From an uncultured Bacteroidota bacterium (GTDB lineage: Bacteria; Bacteroidota; Bacteroidia; UKL13-3), in the NCBI GenBank assembly GCA_903883965.1, contig CAISCU010000018.1, forward strand, positions 1 through 64,000: a stretch of DNA of 64,000 nucleotides. The letters run 5' to 3'. Position 1 is the first letter of the stretch. Each line of letters opens with the position of its first letter. Under the pieces are notes generated by a model. That model saw nothing but the letters and a program-made list of their open reading frames with translations. It was not told the DNA's origin and made no database searches. Position numbers and translations under genes: made by a program. This document shows, in pieces, positions 1 to 8,228 of this stretch.

Positions 1-2
1 TC

Positions 3-337
3 AAGCTGCAGGGTTTATGGTTTCACCATGATTCCCCTGGCCGCTTTTACAAGCTGCAGGGTTTATGAATTTCATTCATGATTCCCTTGGCTGCTTTGTC
101 AAGCTGCAGGGTTTATGAATTTCATTCATGATTCCCCTGGCTAAAGAAGTGGACCAATCCTGCGCTGCTAGTAAGCGGCAATTGGTGAAAATAAAATGTT
201 CGTGTAATTGGCAAGTTGAAGGGTTTATGGCTTCACTATGATTTCCCTGGCCGCTTTGACAAGCTGCAGGGTTTATGAATTTCATTCATGATTCCCTGGC
301 TAAAGAAGTGGACCAATCCTGCGCTGCTGACTCAGCG
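3..337. repeat. Tandem hairpin repeats, about 48-50 bp, next to ssrA
   Basis: Five related units start at 3, 51, 101, 213 and 261. Each begins AAGCTGCAGGG (213 is degenerate, AAGTTGAAGGG), passes through a small hairpin and ends near CCCTGGC. The outer stem is CAGGG/CCCTG. The inner stem varies: ATGGT-TTC-ACCAT in unit 1 and ATGAAT-TTC-ATTCAT in units 2, 3 and 5, so both arms change together. Units 3 and 5 carry an identical tail (142-169 and 301-328) containing GAAGTGGACCAATCC. The array may continue left of the window. There are no unique spacers and no cas genes, so it is not CRISPR. Its left-to-right order of short blocks matches the ssrA 3' end. No protein function is supported; short reading frames through it look incidental. 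Confidence 0.8.
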
Positions 338-398
338 CCGTTTATTGACTGCGCAAAAAAACAAGCGAGCTTGCTTTTTGTGCTTCATCAATAAACGG
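338..398 (-). terminator. Long inverted repeat downstream of ssrA, probable terminator
   Basis: A perfect 11-bp outer stem, CCGTTTATTGA (338-348) with TCAATAAACGG (388-398), encloses a second imperfect stem formed by GCAAAAAAACAAGC and GCTTGCTTTTTGTGC (about 352-383). It lies 34 bases beyond the ssrA 3' end in the direction of ssrA transcription, where a transcription terminator would be expected. It has no clean terminal T-run on the minus strand, so it could instead be a processing stem for the tmRNA precursor or a cruciform boundary of the neighbouring repeat array. Confidence 0.5.
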
Positions 399-431
399 TG
401 ACAGTCTTGGTCCAACAGCATTGGTCATCTG

Positions 432-795
432 TGGAGCTGCAGGGAGTTGAACCCTGGTCCGGAAGTGGATTGGTCGAGCTTTCTACATGCTTAGTGAAGC
501 ATTGGTTTCAAACGGAGCAGGCTGCTTCTCTTACCAACCCCGTTCTAAGAAACCTGTTTACTTTAACAAGCCGGTTTCCCACCTGCTAAAGACCCTGTTT
601 GTTGACGGTTCTATTGGTTGCACAACAAGACAAATGCAACCGAACCGAAGGCCGGCTTAATCTTCCTGATTAAGCAGCCATAGCGAAGTTAGACTCGCCA
701 ATTAAAGTTTTTGAGATTGAGATTAAAGTGCCAATACATCCAATGCACTGCATGCTTACACGCCGCTGCTCACCCCGTCAATACCGGTCAGCCCC
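432..795 (-). ncRNA. ssrA: Transfer-messenger RNA (tmRNA)
   Basis: tmRNA rescues ribosomes stalled on broken mRNAs and tags the nascent peptide for proteolysis. The minus strand begins GGGGCTGACCGGTATTGACG at 795, the standard tmRNA 5' end. It finishes with ACTAAGCATGTAGAAAGC, a T-arm CAGGG-TTCAACT-CCCTG and CAGCTCCA at 432, whose last stem pairs with the 5' GGGGCTG. CCA is not encoded (CAG follows), so it must be added later. The tag reading frame runs from 699 down to 670: GGC GAG TCT AAC TTC GCT ATG GCT GCT TAA, giving GESNFAMAA. That fits the Bacteroidota GExNxAxAA pattern but ends MAA rather than the usual LAA. The length is 364 nt. Boundaries rest on stem pairing, so an error of a base or two is possible. 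Confidence 0.95.
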
Positions 796-813
796 AAATG
801 TCAAATAACAAAA

Positions 814-832
814 TTGTACCACAAAGGTACAA
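814..832 (-). promoter_or_regulatory. Small hairpin between the biotin carrier gene and ssrA
   Basis: TTGTACC (814-820) and GGTACAA (826-832) form a perfect 7-bp stem around a 5-base loop in the 48-bp gap between two minus-strand genes. It is 12 bp after the stop codon of the upstream gene and 19 bp before the ssrA 5' end. It could be a short terminator for the upstream gene, since T-rich sequence follows on the minus strand, or part of the ssrA promoter. No promoter with the usual Bacteroidota spacing could be placed. Confidence 0.35.
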
Positions 833-843
833 CAATTATTGTC

Positions 844-1341
844 TTAAACGAAGTCTATCAACAAGGCGTTTTTTTCAACGGCTTGTTTGGGCTCAATCCA
901 TATTTTTTTAATGGTGCCAGCAGCAGTTGCCTTGATTAAATTTTCCATTTTCATGGCTTCTAAAACCAACAAAGCATCGCCTTTTTGTACCGTATCGCCT
1001 TCTTTTACTTGAATGCTCAATACCAAACCGGGCATGGGTGCTTTCAATTGATTGGCTTTGGCTGACATGGCTTTGTCCAAGCCTAATTGGCTCAATAGGG
1101 CATCATACTGGTCGCTTACTTTTACCGTTTTTTTGCTGTTGTTTACTTGCAAAATGGTTTGCTTTCCAGTTTCGTCTTTTTCAAGCAATTCTATGGTAAT
1201 AGATTGTTTATCGTACAACAAATGGTATTTGTTGTTGTCAAGCTTTACCATATCTACTTCAGTAAGTTTGCCGTCTATTAAAACAGCACCTTTTTTTTCG
1301 TCAAATTGCAGGCTTTTGCCATTTACTTCAATTGTCAGCAT
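844..1341 (-). CDS. Biotin carboxyl carrier-type protein (acyl-CoA carboxylase biotin subunit)
   Basis: This 165-aa cytosolic protein carries carboxybiotin between the biotin carboxylase and carboxyltransferase parts of an acetyl- or propionyl-CoA-type carboxylase. The C-terminal half is a biotinyl/lipoyl domain (about residues 95-165) with APMPG at 101-105 and the biotinylation motif EAMKME at 128-133, making Lys131 the attachment site. The N-terminal half is a less conserved beta-rich region, as in stand-alone subunits of propionyl/methylcrotonyl-type carboxylases. No carboxylase or transferase partner is adjacent in this window, so the substrate is not determined. It is divergent from the aminopeptidase gene at 1387, with a 45-bp intergenic space. 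ssrA follows on the same strand. Confidence 0.88.
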   Translation of the reverse strand: MLTIEVNGKSLQFDEKKGAVLIDGKLTEVDMVKLDNNKYHLLYDKQSITIELLEKDETGKQTILQVNNSKKTVKVSDQYDALLSQLGLDKAMSAKANQLKAPMPGLVLSIQVKEGDTVQKGDALLVLEAMKMENLIKATAAGTIKKIWIEPKQAVEKNALLIDFV

Positions 1342-1386
1342 TTTGGGTTATTCAATTATTTTGTTTCTTGCAACAGATTTCAACTT

Positions 1387-3960
1387 ATGAAAAATTCAGT
1401 TAAGCCAATTTTTGCTGCTATTGTTTTACTCTCAATGGCATGCAATTTAAACAAAAGATTTGATTCAAACGCAGTTCAAATTGACAGCCACGAACAATTG
1501 AATACCGTGGTGGTAAAACCCCATGCCAATGAGCATTTGGAACCTTATCAACCCATGCCTACTCAGTTGGTTGACCTTATTCATACCCGTTTGGATTTGT
1601 GGTTTGATGAGCCTCAAAATTTTGTAAATGGCTATGCCAATTTATTGCTCAAGCCTTATGCAAGGCCTATTAGCGAAGTTGAATTGGATGCCAAAGGCTT
1701 TACCATTCAACGTGTTGCTGAAAGAATAGGAAAAGATACTGTTAATTTAAATTACCAATACGATTCGCTCAAATTGCTGATTTCGCTCAAGCACCGTTTG
1801 TATGCGCATGATTCCCTTCAGTTGTTAATTGCTTATACCGCAAAACCCAGTGCGCTCAAAAGCAAAGGTGGCCGCGCCATTCGCGACAACAAGGGTTTGT
1901 ATTTTATCAATTCAAAAGGAACAGATCCGCACAAGCCTAAGCAAATTTGGACTCAGGGCGAAACCGAAAACAGTTCGTGTTGGTTCCCTACCATTGACCG
2001 CCCTTCAGAAAAACATACCCATGATTTTTACTTATACATTCCACAACAAGCTACTTCCTTAAGCAATGGTTTGTTGGTAGAAAGCAGGCTATTGCCAAAC
2101 AAAATGAAATTGGACCATTGGAGACAATCTCTGCCACATGCGCCTTACTTAGCCATGTTGGCCATAGGCAATTTTAAAGTTACTAAAGATTCATGGAATG
2201 GCATGGAAGTGAGTTATTATTTGGAACCAGAATTTCATCCACATGCAAAAGTAATTTTTGGTGAAACCCCCAATATGCTTACTTGTTTCTCTGAAAGAAC
2301 TGGTGTTGCATATCCTTGGGAGAAATTTTCTCAGCTTGTTGCACGCGATTTTGTAAGCGGTGCCATGGAAAATACCACTGCAGTTATACACCATGAGGGC
2401 GTTCAGCACACTGCCAAAGAACACCTAGACCATCCGCAAGAAGACATCATTGCTCATGAATTATTTCACCATTGGTTTGGCGATTATGTAACTGCCCGAA
2501 GCTGGGGACAAATTCCACTCAACGAAAGTTTTGCCAATTACGGAGAATACATTTGGAACGAATACAAACATGGCAAAGACCAAGCTGATTATTATTTTGA
2601 AAGGGGCAGAACTGCTTATTTGAATTCAAAATCTAAACACCATACACCTGCCATCAGAACCCATTATAACGAGGCCGACGATATGTTTGATGTATTGAGT
2701 TACCAAAAGGGAGGAAGGGTTTTACACCAATTGCGAAATTACCTAGGCGATACTTTGTTTTTTAAAGGCATTCAATTGTATTTAACCACAAATGCCTTTG
2801 GTATTGCAGATATTCACGATTTGCGCAAAGCCTTTGAAAAAGCTTCTGGTGAAGATTTGAATTGGTATTTTAACCAATGGATGATCGGATTTGGGCATCC
2901 TGATTTGGTAGTAGATTACAACGTCAATTCAAACAAGCAAACAGTTGAGGTAAAAATCAAACAAAGACAAGATGCCTCCATGGGGGTATTTAAAATTCCA
3001 ACCAGTTTAGTGATAGGTGCTGATAGCAATCAGAAAATACGTTTCCCCTTGTTAATAGACAGTGCCGAACAAACTTTTGTGTTTCCATTTAAAGGTAAAA
3101 GTTTGAAATATATCTGTATAGATGAAGAAGGTGTTTTACTAGCAGAAATAGAAGAACACAAAACGCCAATTCAATGGTTCAATCAATTCAATTGGGCAGG
3201 TTCATATGGTACGTTTTTAAGAGCTTATGACCAATTTAAAGATGCAAAAGATTCGGTGATGATGGCTTATTTGCCAATGCTCATCGATAAATATTTGGTG
3301 AACCCGAATTGGGTATATCAGCAATATGGCTTGGCTTTACTTGACAAACAATTGCCTTTGATTCAAGAACGCCAAAGTTTTATCACCTATTTGGCCTTGA
3401 ATCACCCAAGATCAAAATTCCGTTGTGAGGCTTTGCAAGTATTGAGTGCATTGAAACAAACTGCAGTTCCGGTGCTGCAAACTGCTCTCAATGATTCATC
3501 TTATATGGTCAATGCAAGGGCATTGCTTATTTTAAATGATATTCAGCCTGATTTGGGTTTAAAAACAGCTCAATTGATGGAACAAGTGTATAGTGGTGAC
3601 GTGCAAGAAGCGGTTTCTTCAATATATGCCAATGCTGCGTCAGCCGGTAAGCTCAAGTATTTTGCCTTGGTATTGGGTAAATTTAGAAACAAACGCTTTG
3701 TGGTGTTTAACAATTTTGGAAAATACTTAGGAAAGCACCTTATTGAGGAAGGCTATGATGGTTTGCAATTGCTTAAAAATTATGCCATGCAATCAAGCGA
3801 CAAAGACATGCCATATAAGGTTGATAAACTCATGCAACAATTGACCAAGCAATTGAATGAATTTTACAAACAAGGAAAAATTACCGAAAACGGCTATATT
3901 ATGGTAAAAGAATCCATTAAAAATTTGCAAACCTGGTCACAATCAGGGCTTGAAGGTTAG
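1387..3960 (+). CDS. M1 family zinc metallopeptidase (aminopeptidase N-like), lipoprotein
   Basis: The predicted 857-aa protein is a secreted zinc aminopeptidase that removes N-terminal residues from peptides. The ATG at 1387 is preferred over an upstream in-frame start because it opens directly onto a signal peptide with lipobox LSMAC (Cys19), implying a lipid-anchored envelope protein. The catalytic core is complete: GAMEN at 325-329 for substrate recognition, H357-E358-x-x-H361 with E380 as the third zinc ligand (18 residues between), and a following YQKGG segment carrying the usual catalytic tyrosine. The C-terminal 250 residues are helical and repeat-like, as expected for M1 enzymes. The end overlaps the convergent DUF1223 gene by 18 bp. 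Confidence 0.92.
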   Translation: MKNSVKPIFAAIVLLSMACNLNKRFDSNAVQIDSHEQLNTVVVKPHANEHLEPYQPMPTQLVDLIHTRLDLWFDEPQNFVNGYANLLLKPYARPISEVELDAKGFTIQRVAERIGKDTVNLNYQYDSLKLLISLKHRLYAHDSLQLLIAYTAKPSALKSKGGRAIRDNKGLYFINSKGTDPHKPKQIWTQGETENSSCWFPTIDRPSEKHTHDFYLYIPQQATSLSNGLLVESRLLPNKMKLDHWRQSLPHAPYLAMLAIGNFKVTKDSWNGMEVSYYLEPEFHPHAKVIFGETPNMLTCFSERTGVAYPWEKFSQLVARDFVSGAMENTTAVIHHEGVQHTAKEHLDHPQEDIIAHELFHHWFGDYVTARSWGQIPLNESFANYGEYIWNEYKHGKDQADYYFERGRTAYLNSKSKHHTPAIRTHYNEADDMFDVLSYQKGGRVLHQLRNYLGDTLFFKGIQLYLTTNAFGIADIHDLRKAFEKASGEDLNWYFNQWMIGFGHPDLVVDYNVNSNKQTVEVKIKQRQDASMGVFKIPTSLVIGADSNQKIRFPLLIDSAEQTFVFPFKGKSLKYICIDEEGVLLAEIEEHKTPIQWFNQFNWAGSYGTFLRAYDQFKDAKDSVMMAYLPMLIDKYLVNPNWVYQQYGLALLDKQLPLIQERQSFITYLALNHPRSKFRCEALQVLSALKQTAVPVLQTALNDSSYMVNARALLILNDIQPDLGLKTAQLMEQVYSGDVQEAVSSIYANAASAGKLKYFALVLGKFRNKRFVVFNNFGKYLGKHLIEEGYDGLQLLKNYAMQSSDKDMPYKVDKLMQQLTKQLNEFYKQGKITENGYIMVKESIKNLQTWSQSGLEG

Positions 3961-4737
3961 CTGGTCAACTCCTCTAATTTCTAAATTGCCTTTGTGTTGC
4001 GCAAATCCAATGAGGCGGTAATTGTCTAAGTTAATGGTTTGTGGAATATACATTTTCAATTGACCTTTCTCTACTGTAATAGGAATATGTTGTAGTTGTT
4101 TGCACACATTGTGGTGTTGTAATATTTTATCTTTGTTTTCTCCGGCAGTTACACTGTTGTTTATTTCTACTTGAACCAAAGCGGCATAAAATTCCAATGA
4201 ATCTGTTGGTCCCCATAATTTGTAGGCAACAATTAAGCTGTCTTCTCCTGGTATAGCACTTACATCTATTTTGAGAAAATTAGGATTGGGTTTGGCCAAA
4301 TTTTGTGTGATTTGAATACCCACTGATTTTTTATCAGAGCCAGACAAAGCTTTACCTCCATTTACAAAGGCCATTGGTGTAAATAATTTTGCTTCGTTTT
4401 TTTGTTTACAAATGGCAATTTGTCTTTGTGTATATAAACTGTCGCTAAAAGGGTCAATCCAACCCGATCTGTTCCAATAATCAACATGGTAATCAATGAC
4501 ATAAACAGGTGTTTTTGTGCTGTCGCTCAAATGTATGATGTCTTTCATGAATGCATCTGCTAATGGACAAGAACTACAACCTTCCGATGTAAAAAGTTCA
4601 ATTAAAACATTGTTTTGATACATGGGTGTTTGTTTATTGGGCGTAAAAATATCTACGTTTTGCTGCCCCTTTACACCTATCATGTTTCCAATTAAAAGTA
4701 TGCTAAGAATGATTGTTTTGAAACTTGTTATTTTCAT
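3943..4737 (-). CDS. DUF1223 family secreted thioredoxin-fold protein
   Basis: A 264-aa exported protein of the DUF1223 family, which has a thioredoxin-like fold of unknown substrate. I start it at the ATG at 4737, which gives a clean signal peptide; an upstream in-frame ATG at 4815 would add 26 polar residues before it. The family hallmark LFTSEGCSSCPLAD lies at about 48-61, with the CxxC-type pair at C54 and C57. Further family segments follow, including DYWNRSGWIDPF and the TPMAFVNG loop. It is encoded convergently to the M1 aminopeptidase with overlapping tails and divergently from the metallophosphoesterase. A disulfide or redox role is an inference from the fold only. Confidence 0.85.
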   Translation of the reverse strand: MKITSFKTIILSILLIGNMIGVKGQQNVDIFTPNKQTPMYQNNVLIELFTSEGCSSCPLADAFMKDIIHLSDSTKTPVYVIDYHVDYWNRSGWIDPFSDSLYTQRQIAICKQKNEAKLFTPMAFVNGGKALSGSDKKSVGIQITQNLAKPNPNFLKIDVSAIPGEDSLIVAYKLWGPTDSLEFYAALVQVEINNSVTAGENKDKILQHHNVCKQLQHIPITVEKGQLKMYIPQTINLDNYRLIGFAQHKGNLEIRGVDQLTFKP

Positions 4738-4911
4738 GTGTGTGCCATTTCTACCTATCAAATGTAGCAAAAATATACCTATACAAATTTGTATATGCCT
4801 TCTAGTTTTAGACACTTTAACATTTACATGCTCAAAGATTTTCTAAATCAGCTATTTATTTGATGTAAATTAAACCTTTTATCTGAATAGAAATCAATAA
4901 TTAAAAAAACA
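4738..4911. promoter_or_regulatory. Divergent promoter region with a 14-bp palindrome
   Basis: This 174-bp space separates the divergent DUF1223 gene and metallophosphoesterase. It contains the perfect palindrome ATACAAATTTGTAT (4781-4794) and, on the minus strand, TATTTTTG (4775-4768), which matches the Bacteroidota -7 consensus TAnnTTTG, 31 bp before the DUF1223 start. I could not place a correctly spaced -33 TTTG element, so promoter assignment is tentative. Confidence 0.35.
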
Positions 4912-6624
4912 TTGAAAAAGTTCATTTTTATCTTATTTGTTTTGTTGATTGCTCAAAAAATCAATGCTCAACAATTCATTCGGTCGGCTTATTTGAGCAA
5001 GCCTACTTTCAACAGCATTTCTATTCGTATGATGCTTGATACTTCAACAACGGTTTTTGTTGTTTATGGAAAAGACAGCTTTGCATTGACCGATACCAGT
5101 GAACGCGTCATTTCAACTGCCAACCAAATGTTGGCCTTAGAAATGAAGGGATTGGAAGCTGCTTCAACTTATTTTTACAAGTTGGCTTGTTGGGGACCTA
5201 AAGATAACCAAACGCAATACACGCCAGTTTATTCTTTCAAAACAGCAAAACCAGCGGGGCAATCTTTTTCGTTTGTAGTGCAAGCAGACCCACACATGGA
5301 TAACCAAACCGATACGGCCATTTTGTTCAGATCAACCCTCAATCAATTGCAAGACAAACCTGATTTTTTAATTGACTTAGGTGATTTTCTCATGACCGAT
5401 AAATTAAGAAATGCGGCCAAAATTGTTACCCAAGATACCTTGTCATACCGCTGTCATTTGTTGAGTAATTTTTACGAAAAAAGTGCCCATTCGCTTCCTG
5501 TATTTATTGCTTTGGGAAACCATGAAGGTGAATCTGGATGGAACCTAAATGGAAATGAAAACAACATTGCAGTTTGGAATACCAATCTAAGAAATCAGTT
5601 CTTTCCCAATCCTTTTCCCAATACCTTTTATACTGGCGATACCACTTCCTATTCATTTGTTGGAAAAAGAGCCGCATACTATGCATGGCATTGGGGCGAC
5701 GCTTTGTTTGTAGTATTAGATCCGTATTGGCATACATCTACTAAACCCGACTCATTAAATGGGTGGCGTTGGACCTTGGGTAAATTGCAATATGATTGGC
5801 TAACGCGCACATTGGAGTCAAGTAATGCAACTTTTAAATTTGTATTTGCCCACCAATTGATTGGAGGCGACCCAGATGGGAGAGGGGGTGTTGAATTTGC
5901 AGATTTGTACGAATGGGGAGGTAAGAATTTAGACTTAACAGAAGGCTTTGCTACTCACAGGCCAGGTTGGGAAATGCCCATTAAAGAGTTGTTAAAAAAA
6001 TACAAGGTGAATGTGTTTTTTCATGGCCATGACCATTTCTTTGCCAAGCAAGAAAAAGAGTGTTTAATTTACCAAGAAACCCCACAACCTGGGCATCCAA
6101 ATTTTTCAAACGCTGGGCAAGCTCAAGGTTATGGTTATGTTTCGGGTGAAATACTTCCCAATTCAGGGTACTTGAGGGTTCATGTTGATAGCAGTCAAGC
6201 TAAAATTGAATATGTTAGGAATTACAAACCGAGTGACGAAACCAGCAACAGAAAAAACAAAGATGTTTCCAATGTTTATTTCATCAACAAAAGAAATTGT
6301 TACGATTCCGTGAGTACATCCACCCCAGTTATTTGGAATCAACAATATGTAGATGAAATGGTTTATCCCAATCCGTTTTCTACCTCTACTACTATTGAAT
6401 TTAGTTTAACAATTGAACAGCAAGTGAGTTTGGTAATATATAACCTCAAAGGCCAATTGGTTAAAGAATTGTTAACCAAAAATACATTGGCGCCTGGCCG
6501 CTACAGAATAGATTGGGATGGCATTGATGCTGCCAATAGATTTGTGGCAGATGCAAACTATGTGTATCAACTGAAAGGCAGCTGTGGTGTTTTAAAAAGT
6601 GGTCAACTCATTTACAAGAAATAA
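4912..6624 (+). CDS. Secreted calcineurin-like metallophosphoesterase with T9SS tail
   Basis: A 570-aa secreted phosphoesterase starting at a TTG codon, followed immediately by MKKFIFILFVLLIAQ-type signal peptide residues. Domains in order: signal peptide (1-20); a fibronectin/purple-acid-phosphatase-like N domain (about 25-112); a metallophosphoesterase core with DPH (126-128), DLGDF (155-159), GNHE (202-205), a later FAHQ and the terminal metal motif GHDH; then a C-terminal FlgD/T9SS sorting module (about 485-570) opening with YPNPF. All metal ligands appear present. The protein is expected to be exported to the cell surface or medium by T9SS. The natural substrate is unknown. The next gene begins 4 bp after its stop, suggesting one transcript. 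Confidence 0.88.
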   Translation: MKKFIFILFVLLIAQKINAQQFIRSAYLSKPTFNSISIRMMLDTSTTVFVVYGKDSFALTDTSERVISTANQMLALEMKGLEAASTYFYKLACWGPKDNQTQYTPVYSFKTAKPAGQSFSFVVQADPHMDNQTDTAILFRSTLNQLQDKPDFLIDLGDFLMTDKLRNAAKIVTQDTLSYRCHLLSNFYEKSAHSLPVFIALGNHEGESGWNLNGNENNIAVWNTNLRNQFFPNPFPNTFYTGDTTSYSFVGKRAAYYAWHWGDALFVVLDPYWHTSTKPDSLNGWRWTLGKLQYDWLTRTLESSNATFKFVFAHQLIGGDPDGRGGVEFADLYEWGGKNLDLTEGFATHRPGWEMPIKELLKKYKVNVFFHGHDHFFAKQEKECLIYQETPQPGHPNFSNAGQAQGYGYVSGEILPNSGYLRVHVDSSQAKIEYVRNYKPSDETSNRKNKDVSNVYFINKRNCYDSVSTSTPVIWNQQYVDEMVYPNPFSTSTTIEFSLTIEQQVSLVIYNLKGQLVKELLTKNTLAPGRYRIDWDGIDAANRFVADANYVYQLKGSCGVLKSGQLIYKK

Positions 6625-6628
6625 ACCT

Positions 6629-8224
6629 ATGAAATACATTTTTACTTTGATGCTCTTGTGTGGCATACAAGCTTTTTTGTTTGCGCATGCCCATCATTAC
6701 AACAAAATTCACCTCAGAGCTTGGCATTTACAGCACCATTCAAAAACCATTCAGGGTAATTTGTTGATGTTAAAAGCAGGCAAAGTTTATATTGTTGGCA
6801 AACATCAGCAGCAGGTAGTTGTTCCATTCAATCAATTGACAAAGGCCGACCAAGATTTTGTATTGAATAAATATGCGCCGTTAAAAGTCATACAAAAAAA
6901 CAATGCAAAAGCAGTATCCACCCAATCCAAAATGCAAAGCGCAAATAGGGGAATTGCGGTGTTGGTTTTTGTGGTGATTGTACTTTTGCTAGCATTTTTA
7001 CTGATTTACTTGAAAGGCCTGCGAATGGCTATTCCAGTAGCTTTTTTGTTTTTTGCAATTGTTACATTAGGTTTCAAACAGCGATTGACCAGCAGCTCTG
7101 GAACCGCTTTTTTAGAAAGTGTATTTGCGCCATTTTCTAATGTTTTAAGAACCTATTCTGATGATTCTTATTTTTATATAGAATCAAACGGTATTCCTGA
7201 AACCCATGAAATGATGGTGGGTATTTCAAACAAGGGCTGGCAACAACAGGTTCCTATACAGCAGTGTTATACTGGTTCAAATGCTTGGCCTATTCCTTTA
7301 AACCCGGCACTTGCTGTCAACCCTATCCCTGTTGATAGCATTCATTTTACCAGAGGTGCTATTGCCATTGCAGCCAATGGAGTTCCCATTTTTAATGTGC
7401 ATACCAATACAGGAGTTGATTCGTATTTAGATGGTCAGCTGGATAGTTTTGGAGGACACTGTGGACGTGCAGATGATTACCACTACCATATTGCACCTTT
7501 ACATTTGTATCAATATACAGCAGCTACAATGCCCATTGCCATTGCTTTGGATGGATTTTCTATTTACGGAAATACAGAACCCAATGGTAGCAACATGCAG
7601 AGTTTAGATGAAAACCATGGGCATTTTTTTGAAGGTTTGTACCATTATCATGGAACCACTAATGCTCCTTATATGATTGCTAAAATGGTTGGTAAAGTAA
7701 CAGAAGATACTACGCATCAGTTGGTTCCTCAAGCATCAGCAAAACCCGTTAGACCTGCTCTCACTCCACTCAAAGGTGCTTTGATTTTGGCCTGTGTTCC
7801 AAATGCCACAAAAACAGGATATACTTTGGTGTATCAATACAACAACAACTTAGATTCTATTGTTTACCAATGGAACAACACGGGGCAATACAATTTTGAT
7901 TTTTACCATTTGGGTATTGCTACACATCAATTATACAAGGGCAATATGCCTTGCAAAATTGCCAATGGGCTGTTGTCTAATGCCACATTGATGGATGCAA
8001 ACAAGGTGTTTCCAATACCTGTCATCAATCAGTTGTATGTTGAAGTTTCAGAACCGCTTTTGCTGCTGTTGACCGATATGAGCGGCAATCAATTGTTCAA
8101 AGCAAAAACTCAAAACCAACAGTTGTTTTCAATTGCCATGGACCCATACCCTGCTGGAAATTATGTGCTAAAAATGGTCAATGCCAAAGGGCAAATGGCA
8201 CACAGAAAAATCACCAAATTTTAA
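6629..8224 (+). CDS. YHYH domain protein with SHD1-like domain, two TM helices and T9SS tail
   Basis: A 531-aa protein starting at the ATG at 6629, which gives a signal peptide (1-20). Residues about 27-82 resemble the SLA1 homology domain 1 pattern (R-x-W near the start, GKVYIVGK, then VPFNQLTKADQDFV). Two hydrophobic helices follow at about 108-130 and 133-150. The YHYH domain spans about 200-350, with YHYH at 284-287 and again at 338-341. The C terminus (from about 455) is a T9SS-type module with PxPxxNQLYV and YPAGNYVLKM. The function of YHYH domains is not known; the His-rich motif suggests metal binding. Membrane helices in a T9SS cargo are odd. It sits 4 bp after the phosphoesterase and 4 bp before the next gene. 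Confidence 0.8.
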   Translation: MKYIFTLMLLCGIQAFLFAHAHHYNKIHLRAWHLQHHSKTIQGNLLMLKAGKVYIVGKHQQQVVVPFNQLTKADQDFVLNKYAPLKVIQKNNAKAVSTQSKMQSANRGIAVLVFVVIVLLLAFLLIYLKGLRMAIPVAFLFFAIVTLGFKQRLTSSSGTAFLESVFAPFSNVLRTYSDDSYFYIESNGIPETHEMMVGISNKGWQQQVPIQQCYTGSNAWPIPLNPALAVNPIPVDSIHFTRGAIAIAANGVPIFNVHTNTGVDSYLDGQLDSFGGHCGRADDYHYHIAPLHLYQYTAATMPIAIALDGFSIYGNTEPNGSNMQSLDENHGHFFEGLYHYHGTTNAPYMIAKMVGKVTEDTTHQLVPQASAKPVRPALTPLKGALILACVPNATKTGYTLVYQYNNNLDSIVYQWNNTGQYNFDFYHLGIATHQLYKGNMPCKIANGLLSNATLMDANKVFPIPVINQLYVEVSEPLLLLLTDMSGNQLFKAKTQNQQLFSIAMDPYPAGNYVLKMVNAKGQMAHRKITKF

Positions 8225-8228
8225 GGGT

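Noticed and set aside
76-285. Short reading frame through the repeats (minus strand)
   Set aside because: It follows the repeat units, and the repeats' paired substitutions fit a structure rather than a protein.
1-337. Possible CRISPR array
   Set aside because: Units are contiguous with no unique spacers, each folds as a long hairpin, and no cas genes are present.
398-589. 63-codon reading frame on the plus strand
   Set aside because: It lies antisense to the 3' third of ssrA and has no protein features.
802-809. ssrA -7 promoter element
   Set aside because: A TTATTTG sequence occurs at a suitable distance from the 5' end, but it matches the consensus poorly and no -33 element has proper spacing.
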